NCBI RefSeq assembly: GCF_963422335.1
Contig: NZ_OY729424.1
Coordinates: 2,852,001 to 2,916,000 of the forward strand
Origin: an uncultured Roseateles sp.
Lineage (GTDB): Bacteria; Pseudomonadota; Gammaproteobacteria; Burkholderiales; Burkholderiaceae_C
DNA: 64,000 bases
Direction of reading: 5' to 3'
Positions within the stretch are counted from its first letter, which is position 1, and every line of letters starts with the position of its first letter. The notes beneath the pieces were generated by a model. The model was not told the origin of the DNA, searched no databases, and saw nothing but the letters and a program-made list of their open reading frames with translations. Shown in pieces: positions 1-12,460 of the stretch. Position numbers and translations under genes: made by a program.

Positions 1-1011
1 ACCAATATCACCACGATGATCGCCTTTCTGAGCATGCGCCGTGGGGCCCATGTCTTTCTTCGACAGCCGCGCCCCGACCGGGAGCTGGCTTTGCTGCTCG
101 GCCTGGTGGTCTTGATCGGTGTGTGGGATGTGGGCTTGGGGCTGGACGCACGCGTTCGCAGCAGCTTGATGTCCGGCCTGCTGTCCTGGGTTGGCCTGCG
201 CCTGAGTTTCAGTTCAGCGGCCAAGGTGCGGAGCGAGTTCGGCCCTGTCGCCGTCGGCCTGGTGACCGGGCCCATGTTGCTGGTCGCCCTGGTGTTCGGC
301 CTTCGCGCAGGCTATCTGGCGCTGGGCCAAGTGCCCGCGTCGGGTGCGCAGCTGACGGCCCCATCCGAGTTCAATGTCTGGTTGATGCTGGCTTTCTTCG
401 TGCTCTCGGCCCTGCTCAATCTTTCGCTGGGCTATATGGTGCTGCTGCGCCTGGTGCGCCGGCTCAACCATGTGTCGCGCCACGACGCGCTGACCGGCTT
501 GCTGAACCGCCGGGCGATGCAGGAGGCGCTGGATGCCGAGTACCACCGCTGGCAGCGCAAGCAGGAGAGCTTTGCGCTGCTGCTGATTGACGTCGATCAC
601 TTCAAGCGCGTCAACGACCAGCACGGCCATGCGGTTGGCGACCAGGTGCTGTGTGCGGTGTCACGCTGCCTGGCTACGGCCGTGCGCAAGACCGATGTGC
701 TGTCGCGCTTCGGCGGCGAGGAGTTCTGCGTGCTGCTGCGCCTGACCGATGGCCCCGGTGCGGTCGAATTGGCGCAGCGCCTGAACCAGGCGGTGCGCGA
801 GCAGTCTATGCAGGCTGGCAGCCTGAGCCTGCCCTTGACCGTCAGCATCGGCATCGCGGTGGCGCGCGAGGGCGTGCTGACGCGGGTCGAGAAGCTGCTG
901 CTCGGCGCCGACCGGGCGCTTTATCGAGCCAAGGCCGAAGGCCGTGACCGGCTGGCCATGGCTTCGCTGGCCGAGATGTCGGATTCAGGCTTTTCTCCGA
1001 TGGCCGGTTAA
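1..1011 (+). CDS. membrane-bound diguanylate cyclase (GGDEF), 5' end outside window
   Basis: A GGDEF domain fills the C-terminal half and would make c-di-GMP from GTP. The signature is RFGGEEF near codon 233 (counted from the ATG at 16). An RxxD inhibitory site (RKTD) sits five residues before it, so product feedback is likely. The N-terminal half has several hydrophobic stretches, including two long ones just before the catalytic domain, suggesting a multi-pass membrane sensor. The frame is open to base 1 with no ribosome site before the ATG at 16, so the true start is probably further left. The signal sensed is unknown. An HD-GYP phosphodiesterase lies 10 kb away. Confidence 0.9.
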   Translation, partial: TNITTMIAFLSMRRGAHVFLRQPRPDRELALLLGLVVLIGVWDVGLGLDARVRSSLMSGLLSWVGLRLSFSSAAKVRSEFGPVAVGLVTGPMLLVALVFGLRAGYLALGQVPASGAQLTAPSEFNVWLMLAFFVLSALLNLSLGYMVLLRLVRRLNHVSRHDALTGLLNRRAMQEALDAEYHRWQRKQESFALLLIDVDHFKRVNDQHGHAVGDQVLCAVSRCLATAVRKTDVLSRFGGEEFCVLLRLTDGPGAVELAQRLNQAVREQSMQAGSLSLPLTVSIGIAVAREGVLTRVEKLLLGADRALYRAKAEGRDRLAMASLAEMSDSGFSPMAG

Positions 1012-1036
1012 GCAGGGCCGCAGCAGCGATGGCCCC

Positions 1037-3025
1037 TCAGTGTTGTTGCGTCATCGTGAAGGTGCCGCCGCTGCCACCCTTGGACCAGCGCCCGCTCATC
1101 ACCCAGCCGTTGGCCGATGGCGTGAAGCCGCCCTCGAAGCTGGCACCGCCGGCGGTGCTGCCGGCCAGATTGAACTGGCCGCTGGTGGTCAGGCTGCCGC
1201 TGGCAGTGATCGCGTTGTGCAACCGGTCCGAGCTGCCGTTGGCCGAGATATTGCCGGCTGCATCGACCTGGGCATTGCAGGGGCCGCTGTCGGCGCCTTC
1301 GAAGCGTCCGCTGTAGCTGCCGCTGGGCACCAGCACATAGTTCTGGCGGGTCTGCGTGCTGTGGCCGGTTCCGTCGGTCTGCTTGACGTCGATGGTATAG
1401 ATCCCTGGCGTGGGGGCGACGAAGTTGTCGGTCGAACCGGTGGCCGGCGTACCGGGCTTGCCGCTGGCCGGCGTCACGGTCCAGGTGGTCTGCACGCCAG
1501 GCTCGGCCGAGCCTGGATCGAGGCTGCCGCTCAGCGTTGCGCCTTCCGCGCCTACCGATTTTGGCGTGATCGTCACGCATACCGGCAGCGGCGCCGAGTC
1601 GATGATGGGCAGGCTGGCCGTCAGCAGGTTCTGGGTGTAGACGAAGGCGCCCGATGCGAGGCGGTCTATCAGTGTGCTGAGGAAGATCGAGTCCGGCTTG
1701 CCCAATTCGTCGGCGGTGTTCATGTCCAGCCAGACGCCGATCTTGCCGTCCACCTTGACCTCCAGCGAGCTGCTGAAGTCGCTGGACAGGGCCTTGTTCT
1801 GCTGGCGCGGGTCCAGCCGCATGCGCAGGGTCTGCTGGTAGCCCAGGCTGGAGGGCAGGCTGGCCACCTTGAACACCTTCAGCAGCATGAAGGTGGGCTC
1901 GAACTGCAGGCTGGGCGTCAGCGTGGCGGTGACGGTGGTGCACGGCAGCAGCTTCAGCAGGTCCACGCCGGTGACGGCGAGCACGCCGGCGTCGGGCTTG
2001 ACGTCGGTCGCGGGCACGGCGCCGGCATTGGGATAGGCCGTGCCGGCGACAAAGCTCTGGCTGAAGTTGACCGGAATGGTGCCGGCCGCCTGCGCCGTGG
2101 CATCGAGCGCGAACTTGAGCGGGAAGCAGACGCTGGCCGGCACCGGCCCGACGGTGAATGACACGCAGGGGTTGGCCAGCTGCGCCTTGGCCAGGTTCAG
2201 CGAGGCCTGCCCGCTGAACGGGAGGCTGCCGGTGACCGAGATGCTGCCGGTGAAGGCGGCGCGTGAGGACTGCAGGCCCTTCAGCACCGAATAGTCGAAG
2301 TCCACGTCGATGCTGCCCGACAGCACAAGCTTCAGCGAGCCGTCGATATTGTTGCCCTTGATCGGGATGTCCAGGCTCAGCGTCTGGCCGACGACGGCCA
2401 GCGGCAGCACGGCCGCTGCCCCGCGGCCCTCGCCGGTGCCGCCGGCGCCCAGCGCACGCGTCATGCCGCCCTGCGACATCGCGTTGATGTTCAGCGCCGT
2501 CAGGTCGATGCGGCCGCTGGCCTTGGCGCGGGTGAAGATCTGATCCAGTGCCGGGCGGCTCAGCGTCAGGTGCTGACCATCGGCCTGCAGGCTGGCGCTG
2601 CTGATCAGGTAGGGCGCGCCGTTGGCCAGCAGGACCTGACCCGATTGCAGGCCCAGGCCGGCCGGCACCACCCATTGCGGCGCCTGGTTGCCGCCGCCGC
2701 TGACCAGCACCTTGACGTCCACCAGCTCCTGAGCCGACAGCGCGCGCACCGTGGGCTGCAGCACGTAGTCCAGGCTCAGCGGGCCTGGCGTGCTTGGCGC
2801 CGGCGCCGGCGCGGGCCCGGGGTCGGGCACTGGAATCGGCACCGGCGCCGGTGCGGGGGCTGGCGTCGGAGCAGGGGGCGGCGCTGGCGCTGGCGCCGGG
2901 CTGGGCGAGGTGGCAGCTGGCGGGTCACCTGCACCCGCGTCTCCGCCTCCCCCACAGCCTTGCAGCGTCAGGGCCAGCGCCATGCCGGCGAGCCGGTACC
3001 AGTTGCGATCAATCCATGGGCTCAT
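1037..3025 (-). CDS. secreted lipoprotein with Pro/Ala-rich linker and Ig-like region
   Basis: This 662-aa protein starts with a lipoprotein signal peptide ending in the lipobox LQGC, followed by Gly residues and a long Pro-Ala linker (about residues 30-80). The rest looks like secreted beta-rich sequence; about residues 480-580 resemble an Ig/PKD-type module. I do not recognise a catalytic domain. The ATG at 3025 is chosen over one seven codons upstream because AAGGAG lies just before it. The gene is divergent from the ECF sigma factor gene across a 111-bp gap and could be one of its targets; that is inference. Confidence 0.7.
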   Translation of the reverse strand: MSPWIDRNWYRLAGMALALTLQGCGGGGDAGAGDPPAATSPSPAPAPAPPPAPTPAPAPAPVPIPVPDPGPAPAPAPSTPGPLSLDYVLQPTVRALSAQELVDVKVLVSGGGNQAPQWVVPAGLGLQSGQVLLANGAPYLISSASLQADGQHLTLSRPALDQIFTRAKASGRIDLTALNINAMSQGGMTRALGAGGTGEGRGAAAVLPLAVVGQTLSLDIPIKGNNIDGSLKLVLSGSIDVDFDYSVLKGLQSSRAAFTGSISVTGSLPFSGQASLNLAKAQLANPCVSFTVGPVPASVCFPLKFALDATAQAAGTIPVNFSQSFVAGTAYPNAGAVPATDVKPDAGVLAVTGVDLLKLLPCTTVTATLTPSLQFEPTFMLLKVFKVASLPSSLGYQQTLRMRLDPRQQNKALSSDFSSSLEVKVDGKIGVWLDMNTADELGKPDSIFLSTLIDRLASGAFVYTQNLLTASLPIIDSAPLPVCVTITPKSVGAEGATLSGSLDPGSAEPGVQTTWTVTPASGKPGTPATGSTDNFVAPTPGIYTIDVKQTDGTGHSTQTRQNYVLVPSGSYSGRFEGADSGPCNAQVDAAGNISANGSSDRLHNAITASGSLTTSGQFNLAGSTAGGASFEGGFTPSANGWVMSGRWSKGGSGGTFTMTQQH

Positions 3026-3136
3026 TGCGATCTCCTTTGGGGGCATTTCTTGCCTTTACACTGGGTAGGACGCAAGCAAGACGCCGATCCGGACAGGGGT
3101 GGCGCAATAAATTCGGATGCCCGAGGGGGAGAGCTC

Positions 3137-3652
3137 TTGAACAGGCAGCAGGCCGGCGCGCAGCGCTTCGTGCAGCACTACGATGCGCTCAAGCGCCTGG
3201 CGAAATCCCGCCTGCGCCGCCATGAAACCTTCACCCTGCTGGACACCACCGCGCTGGTGCACGAGTCCTTCATGCGTCTGGTCGCCAGCGATCAGGTGCG
3301 GGCCGAAGACAAGGCCGAGTTCCTGGCCTATGCCGCGCAGGTCATGCGCAGCGTGATCGTCGACCACGCCCGCGCCCGCCTGGCGCTGCGGCGCGGCGAA
3401 CGGGCCGAGCACCTGCCGCTGGACACCGGCCTGGGCGAGCGGCTGTGTGTGGCCGAAACCCGGGTGCTGGAGGTCAACGAGGCATTGCAGGTGCTGGAAC
3501 AGTCGGAGCCACGACTGGCCCGGGTGGTCGAGATGCAGTTCTTCGGCGGCATGACCGAGATCGAGATAGCCGAGTCGCTGGGCGTCTCGGACCGCACCGT
3601 GCGGCGCGACTGGGAAAAGGCCCGCTTGCTGCTGCAAGTGGCCCTGCGCTGA
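3137..3652 (+). CDS. ECF-type RNA polymerase sigma factor
   Basis: About 171 aa with sigma-70 region 2 (LLDTTALVHESFMRL...AYAAQVMRSVIVDHAR) and region 4 (FFGGMTEIEIAESLGVSDRT). This resembles the ECF sigma factors encoded beside Ser/Thr protein kinases. No ATG is well placed; a TTG at 3137 preceded by GAGGGGGA gives a protein of normal family length, so I use it. The kinase gene begins 12 bp downstream behind its own GAGGAGG, indicating an operon. In this class the kinase is thought to replace an anti-sigma factor as the input; here that is inferred from gene order. Confidence 0.85.
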   Translation: MNRQQAGAQRFVQHYDALKRLAKSRLRRHETFTLLDTTALVHESFMRLVASDQVRAEDKAEFLAYAAQVMRSVIVDHARARLALRRGERAEHLPLDTGLGERLCVAETRVLEVNEALQVLEQSEPRLARVVEMQFFGGMTEIEIAESLGVSDRTVRRDWEKARLLLQVALR

Positions 3653-3664
3653 GGAGGTGAGGCA

Positions 3665-6470
<2,806 letters not shown>

Positions 6471-6481
<11 letters not shown>

Positions 6482-8516
6482 TGGCTTTAGCGGCCTTGAC
6501 GGCTTTTGCTCCAGCCTTGACCAGCGTCGGGTCGTTGGTCTTCAGCCAATCGAAGAACTCGCCGTACCAGAGCTTGCTGTTGCGCGGCTTCAGTATCCAG
6601 TGGTTCTCATCCGGGAACCAGACCAGGCGCGACTTGACGCGCATCGCCTTCAAGGTGTTGTAGTAGGCCAGGCCCTGGGCGTCGGGCACGCGATAGTCCA
6701 TCGCGCCATGGATCACAAGGGTCGGCGTGGCCATGTTCGCGGCGTGGGCGTGCGGGCTTTGCGAATGGACCTTGGCAATGTCGTTCCAGTACCAGGCCCC
6801 CAGCTCCTTGGCATGCCAGTCGTAGGCATCGTCGGCAAACATGCCCACCCAATCGAAGCAACCGGCGTGGCAGACATAGGCCTGGTAGCGGCCCGGCGCC
6901 ACGTGGCCATTCATCCAGGCCACCATATAGCCGCCATAGCTGCCACCTGTGGCGAAGATGCGCTTCTTGTCCACCCAAGGCTTTTTCAGCAACCAGTCGG
7001 TGCCGGCCTCGACGTCCTGCAGTTCCAGCTCGCCCCAGCGCTGGGTGATCGAGTCCAGGAAGGCATAGCCGAAGCTGCTGGAGCCGTGGTAGTTGACGCA
7101 GGCCACGACATAGCCCTCGGCGGCGAACACCTGGTGGTTCCACCGGTAGTGCCAGCTGTCGCCAAAGGCGGTGTGAGGGCCGCCGTGTATCAGGTGCATC
7201 ACCGGATACTTCTTCTTGGGGTCGAAGCCAGGCGGGTAGACCAGCCACATCTGCACCTCGTCGTCCTGGGCGCCCTTGATGGTCACTTCCTCATGGCGCG
7301 AGAACTCGAATTCGCCCAGCAGCTTGTCGTTGAAGGTCTCGATACGCTGCGGCTTCTCGCCGGGCAGCAGGGCCAGCGCGCGGCCCGGGAACTGCACCGA
7401 GTCGCTGACCACGACGGTCGTGCCGGCGGCCTTGTCGAAGCTGTTCAGATTGCCGCCCTCGAAGACGATCTCGGCGCGGCGGTCGGGCAGGTCAAAGCGC
7501 CACAAATGCTTGCGGCCCCGTTGCTCGGCGCCGAACAGGATGGCCTGGCCATCGTCTTCCCACTTCAGCGGTGCTGTGACCTCATGGTCCCAGGTGGCCG
7601 AGAGCACGCCCCAGTCGCCACTGCCGCGCTCGACCACGGCCAGTTGCGAAGGCATGGTGTGCTTGATCGCCTGGTGGCTGGCGGTGAAGGCCACATGGGT
7701 GCCTTCGGGGTTGTAGCGCGGCGTCTGCATGTCCCACTCGGCGTGCAGGGCGAGTACCTTGACCTTGCCGGTGCGGACCTCGATCTCGCTCAAGGCGTAG
7801 CGGTTGTCCAGCCGCTTCTCGGCTGCCGGGTCGTGTGCGAAGGTGATGCGCTTGCCATCGGGCGAGATGTCAAAGGTCAGCGCGTCGGGGCCGCCGCGTG
7901 TCAGCTCCAGGTCCTTGCCCTCGAACAGGTCGGTGACTTTGCCGCTGGCCACGTCCACCACATGCAGGTGGACGACGCGGTCCATGGGCAGGTTGTGGTC
8001 CCAGAAACGGTAGACCGCCTCGCTGGTGGCATAGGCCGTTTCCTTGCGCTCCTTGAAGGCCTTGTGCTGCTTGGCCTGGGCCTTGTCGCCCTTGAGCTTG
8101 GGCCAGACCCAACTCAGGAAGGCGATGCGCTTGCCATCCGGAAACCACTTGAACGCGAGCACGCCGGTGGCGACTTTGGCGACGCGGCGGGCCTCGCCGC
8201 CATCGGGGGCGATGACATAGAGCTGGGCCTCCTCGTCCTTGCTGCCCTCTTGCTCGCGCTTGGCGACGAAGGCGATCTGGTCGCCGCGCGGGCTCCACAG
8301 CGGCTGGCCGTCCTTGTCACCGGCCTGTGTCAGTGCGCGGGGCTTGCCGCCCAGGGTGGACAACAGCCACAGCGAGCTGCTGGACTTGTTGTCCTCCATC
8401 GAATATTGGGTCAGCGAGCAGACGGCCTGGGCGCCGTCGGGCGACAGGCTGGGCGCACCGAGGCGCTCTATCTTCCACAGGTCTTCGACACCGAAATTCT
8501 TCTTCTTGCGGGCCAT
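6471..8516 (-). CDS. S9 family prolyl-oligopeptidase-type serine peptidase
   Basis: 681 aa. The N-terminal part is a beta-propeller with WD/TolB-like repeats (SPDG, SPRG, FPDGKRIAF). The C-terminal alpha/beta hydrolase carries the nucleophile motif GGSYGGYM near residue 523, the Asp in HGAMDYRVP and the His in DENHW, completing a catalytic triad. The family cleaves short peptides or N-acyl amino acids. No export signal is seen (it starts MARKKK), so it is cytoplasmic. GGAG lies before the ATG. It is the last of four closely spaced minus-strand genes starting with the MoxR ATPase. Confidence 0.9.
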
Positions 8517-8543
8517 GTGGTCTCCAGTATTGTTGTTGTCAGC

Positions 8544-9143
8544 TCAGCGATTGCGCTCCAGCTGCCAGCCTAGATGTGTTTTGACGGTGGGCCATTCGGC
8601 CGAGGTGATGCTGTAGACCGCCGTGTCGCGCAGCGTGCCGTTGCTGGCGCGCTGGTGGGCACGCAGGATGCCATCCAGCTGCGCGCCCAGGCGCTCGATG
8701 GCGCGGCGGCTGGCGGTGTTGAAACGGTGGGTACGGAATTCGACGGCGATGCAGTCCAGCGTCTCGAAGGCATGGGTCAGCAGCATGCGCTTGCACTCGG
8801 TGTTCAGCGGCGTGCGCTGCACATCGCTGCGATACCAGGTGGAGCCGATCTCGACGCGGCGGTGCGTGGCGTCGATATTCATGAAGGTCGTCATGCCGGA
8901 GATGCGGCCGGCGGCATCGAACACGGTGAAGGGCAGCATGGTGCCGGCCGCATGCAGGTTCAGTCGGCGCTCGATCTCGGCCGCCATGCCCTCGGGGCTC
9001 GGAATGGCCGTGTACCAAAGCTGCCAGAGCTGGCCATCGTTGACGGCTTCGATCAGGCCGGCTTCGTGGGCGGGGGAGAGTGGCTCCAGCCGTGCGTGCT
9101 GACCGCGCAGCGTCACCGGGGCGGTGATGGCCGGCAATGTCAT
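8544..9143 (-). CDS. GNAT family N-acetyltransferase (RimJ/RimL-like)
   Basis: 199 aa, the length and layout of RimL-type acetyltransferases that use acetyl-CoA to modify protein N-termini or small amines. Family-like segments are EIGSTWYRSDVQRTPLN and the FNTASRRAIERLGA helix near the acetyl-CoA site. The start overlaps the stop of the upstream small membrane protein gene by 4 bp (ATGA), indicating translational coupling. The peptidase gene starts 27 bp downstream. Substrate unknown. Confidence 0.85.
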   Translation of the reverse strand: MTLPAITAPVTLRGQHARLEPLSPAHEAGLIEAVNDGQLWQLWYTAIPSPEGMAAEIERRLNLHAAGTMLPFTVFDAAGRISGMTTFMNIDATHRRVEIGSTWYRSDVQRTPLNTECKRMLLTHAFETLDCIAVEFRTHRFNTASRRAIERLGAQLDGILRAHQRASNGTLRDTAVYSITSAEWPTVKTHLGWQLERNR

Positions 9144-9367
9144 TTTTTGACCGACAGCAGTCGCCGCGCCACAAAGCGTCCAAGGCCGCAGCCCGCGACG
9201 ATCAGCACCAGGCCGATGATCTGCGGGCCGCCGTAGCCGGGGGTGTTGATGAAGTCGAAACCCAGCAGCACGCCGAGTTGCCAGCCGGCCAGCGCGCCGA
9301 CCACAAAGCCGAGCGCGTCGGCCAAACCTTCCTTGAGCATGCCGCCTGGCGTATTTTGATTCGCCAT
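9140..9367 (-). CDS. small membrane protein, unknown function
   Basis: 75 aa with two hydrophobic helices (about residues 19-36 and 48-66) and a basic C-terminus, so probably a two-pass inner-membrane protein. I do not recognise the family. It sits between the MoxR ATPase gene (1-bp gap) and the GNAT gene (4-bp overlap), so it is almost certainly translated as part of that operon. Confidence 0.7.
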   Translation of the reverse strand: MANQNTPGGMLKEGLADALGFVVGALAGWQLGVLLGFDFINTPGYGGPQIIGLVLIVAGCGLGRFVARRLLSVKK

Positions 9368-9368
9368 A

Positions 9369-10211
<843 letters not shown>

Positions 10212-10282
10212 GAGCGGTGTCAAGTCCAGCGGTGTAGCGTTTCAGTATAAGGCGCGAGTCATGTTCGGGGCCCTGCGGGTTC

Positions 10283-10288
10283 TATAAT
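10283..10288 (+). promoter_or_regulatory. candidate -10 box of the cytochrome c4 gene
   Basis: A perfect TATAAT lies 33 bp before the ATG of the cytochrome gene, in the gap between it and the divergent MoxR gene. No good -35 match was seen at the usual distance, so only the -10 is proposed. Confidence 0.45.
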
Positions 10289-10320
10289 GCGCGCTGGTGA
10301 CAGATCAGACCCCCAGGACC

Positions 10321-10968
10321 ATGAACAAACTGCTCCAGATAACATCCGCCCTGGCCTTGGCCCTTGGCGCACTGTCCGTGGCCCATGCGCAAGACGCAGC
10401 GGCCGGCCAGAAGAAGGTGGCCATGTGCATTGGCTGCCACGGCATTCCGGCCTATCAGGCCAGCTTTCCGGAGGTCCACAAGGTGCCGATGATTGCCGGG
10501 CAGAACGCCAAGTACATCGTCGCTGCATTGACCGCCTACAACAAGGGCGAGCGCAAGCATCCGACGATGCGTGGCATCGCCGGTTCGCTGAGCGACCAAG
10601 ACATGGCCGATGTGGCGGCCTTCTACGAGCAGCAGGGCAAGGGTGAGGCTGCCCCCGAGGCCGCCGCCGCACCACCCGCCAAGGTTGCCGAACTGCTGAC
10701 CAAGGGTGCTTGTGCCTCCTGCCACGGTGCCAACTTCAGCAAGCCCATTGATGGCGCCTACCCCAAGCTGGCAGGTCAGCACGGCGACTACCTCTACGTG
10801 GCGCTGAAGTCCTACCAGACCGAAAACAATGCACTGGTGGGCCGCAGCAACGCCATCATGGCCGGCCAGGTGAAGCAGTTCAATCACACCGAGCTGAAGG
10901 CGATTGCCCAGTACCTGGCCTCGCTGCCGGGCGAAGTCAAGACCGTGCCGCAATCGAAGTTCCGCTGA
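10321..10968 (+). CDS. cytochrome c4, periplasmic diheme
   Basis: 215 aa with a signal peptide cleaved after AHA and two heme-binding motifs, CIGCH near residue 36 and CASCH near residue 131, in two similar halves joined by a Pro-Ala linker. Each half carries a Met-bearing segment (HPTMRGIAG; SNAIMAG) as likely axial ligand. This is the c4 pattern: a periplasmic electron carrier to terminal oxidases. The ATG at 10321 is used because the signal peptide begins there (MNKLLQ). An intrinsic terminator follows. Confidence 0.92.
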   Translation: MNKLLQITSALALALGALSVAHAQDAAAGQKKVAMCIGCHGIPAYQASFPEVHKVPMIAGQNAKYIVAALTAYNKGERKHPTMRGIAGSLSDQDMADVAAFYEQQGKGEAAPEAAAAPPAKVAELLTKGACASCHGANFSKPIDGAYPKLAGQHGDYLYVALKSYQTENNALVGRSNAIMAGQVKQFNHTELKAIAQYLASLPGEVKTVPQSKFR

Positions 10969-10993
10969 GTCTTGCGGCGCTTGCGTCAGATCA

Positions 10994-11022
10994 AGCCACC
11001 CGACGCCGGGTGGCTTTTTTTT
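10994..11022 (+). terminator. intrinsic terminator after cytochrome c4
   Basis: Perfect 9-bp stem AGCCACCCG/CGGGTGGCT with loop ACGC, running directly into eight T residues. Confidence 0.9.
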
Positions 11023-11109
11023 GTGGATTTGTGCATTTGTCGTTTGCGGCCCTGGGAAGGCCTGCCGCATACTGAGCCTGGATCGAGTCCCTGAAAGGGC
11101 GCCGGGATC

Positions 11110-12348
11110 ATGCTCAAGAAGATCGAAAGTCGCCAGCTTCAGCTCGGCATGTTCATACAAAGCTTCGAGGGATCGTGGCTGTCGCATCCGTTCTGGAAGA
11201 CCAAGTTCCTGCTGCGCGATCCGGCCGATCTCGAGGCGATTCGCAAGAGCGGAGTGGAGACTTGCTGGATCGACGTGGCCAAAGGCCTTGATGTGGTGGG
11301 CGCGGTGGCGGCGCAGACTGCGCCTGCTGTACCGACAGTAGCGGCAGCGCCTGCCGCGGCCAAGATCGTCGAGCCGCAATCCGCTGTGCCCGCGGGCGCC
11401 ATCGAAGCCCCTGCGTCGATGGCTTCGGAGTTGCAACGTGCGGCGGGCGTCATCAATCGCTCGCGCCAGCAGGTGGTGGCCCTGTTTGGTGAGGCGCGCC
11501 TGGGGCGCTCGGTCAATTCCGAGCAATGCATGTCCCTGGTCGAAGGCATTGCCGACTCGGTCAGCCGCAACCCCTCGGCCCTGATCAGCCTGGCGCGGCT
11601 GAAGACCAAGGACGACTACACCTATATGCACTCGGTTGCCGTGTGCGCGCTGATGGTCTCGCTGGCCCGCCACCTGGGCCTGGGCGAGGAGCAGGTGCGC
11701 GAAGCAGGCTTTGCCGGCCTGCTGCATGACATCGGCAAGATGGCGATGCCGTCCGAGGTGCTGAACAAGGCCGGCTCGCTGACCGATGCCGAGTACAAGG
11801 TCATGCAGTCGCACCCTGTGCGCGGCCATGAGCTGCTGAAGAGCGGTAGCCAGGTGCTGCCCGGCGTCCTCGATGTCTGCCTGCACCATCACGAGAAGAT
11901 GGACGGCAGCGGCTATCCCCACAAGCTGCCGGGCGAGCAGATCAGCTTACTGGCGCGCATGGGGGCGGTCTGCGATGTCTATGACGCCATCACCTCGACC
12001 CGCCCTTACAAGAGTGCCTGGGACCCGGCCGGTTCCATCCAGCGCATGGCGCAATGGAAGGGCCATTTCGACCCGGCGGTGTTTCAGGCCTTTGTGAAAA
12101 GCGTGGGTATTTACCCTGTGGGCTCGCTGGTGCGCTTGCAGTCCGGGCGGTTGGCGGTGGTGGCCGAGCAGAATGCGAGTTCGCTGGTGGCGCCCCGGCT
12201 CAAGGTCTTTTTCTCGACCAAGTCGCAGTTGCCTGTTCCCCTGGAAACGCTGGACCTGGCCCAGCCGGGCTGCAGCGACCGCATCCTGGGGCGCGAATCG
12301 CCGACCCAATGGGGCTTTCAGAACTTGGATGCTCTCTGGCAGCAATGA
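11110..12348 (+). CDS. HD-GYP cyclic-di-GMP phosphodiesterase with DUF3391
   Basis: 412 aa. The N-terminus (LKKIESRQLQLGMFI) is the DUF3391 domain common in proteobacterial HD-GYP proteins. After an Ala/Pro linker comes the HD-GYP domain: LLHDIGKMAMP near residue 206 and HHHEKMDGSGYP near 260, with the metal ligands and the GYP signature intact. It should hydrolyse c-di-GMP to pGpG or GMP in the cytosol and oppose cyclases such as the GGDEF protein at the left end. Confidence 0.93.
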   Translation: MLKKIESRQLQLGMFIQSFEGSWLSHPFWKTKFLLRDPADLEAIRKSGVETCWIDVAKGLDVVGAVAAQTAPAVPTVAAAPAAAKIVEPQSAVPAGAIEAPASMASELQRAAGVINRSRQQVVALFGEARLGRSVNSEQCMSLVEGIADSVSRNPSALISLARLKTKDDYTYMHSVAVCALMVSLARHLGLGEEQVREAGFAGLLHDIGKMAMPSEVLNKAGSLTDAEYKVMQSHPVRGHELLKSGSQVLPGVLDVCLHHHEKMDGSGYPHKLPGEQISLLARMGAVCDVYDAITSTRPYKSAWDPAGSIQRMAQWKGHFDPAVFQAFVKSVGIYPVGSLVRLQSGRLAVVAEQNASSLVAPRLKVFFSTKSQLPVPLETLDLAQPGCSDRILGRESPTQWGFQNLDALWQQ

Positions 12349-12460
12349 GGGCTGCACCGGGGGCCGAGGGGCGTTGCCAGGGTTCAGGATAACCCCGAGA
12401 CGATTCGCGGGACGGCGTGCCTACACTGCGCCACAGTCGCAGCCATCGGAGTTCTCGCTC

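Noticed and set aside
944..2161. Long plus-strand frame opposite the lipoprotein gene
   Set aside because: Repetitive Ala/Gly/Arg/Gln composition, no ribosome site, and the minus strand has a clear lipoprotein with signal peptide.
2790..2900. Simple repeat of GGCGCTGGCG type
   Set aside because: It encodes the Pro-Ala linker of the lipoprotein and needs no other explanation.
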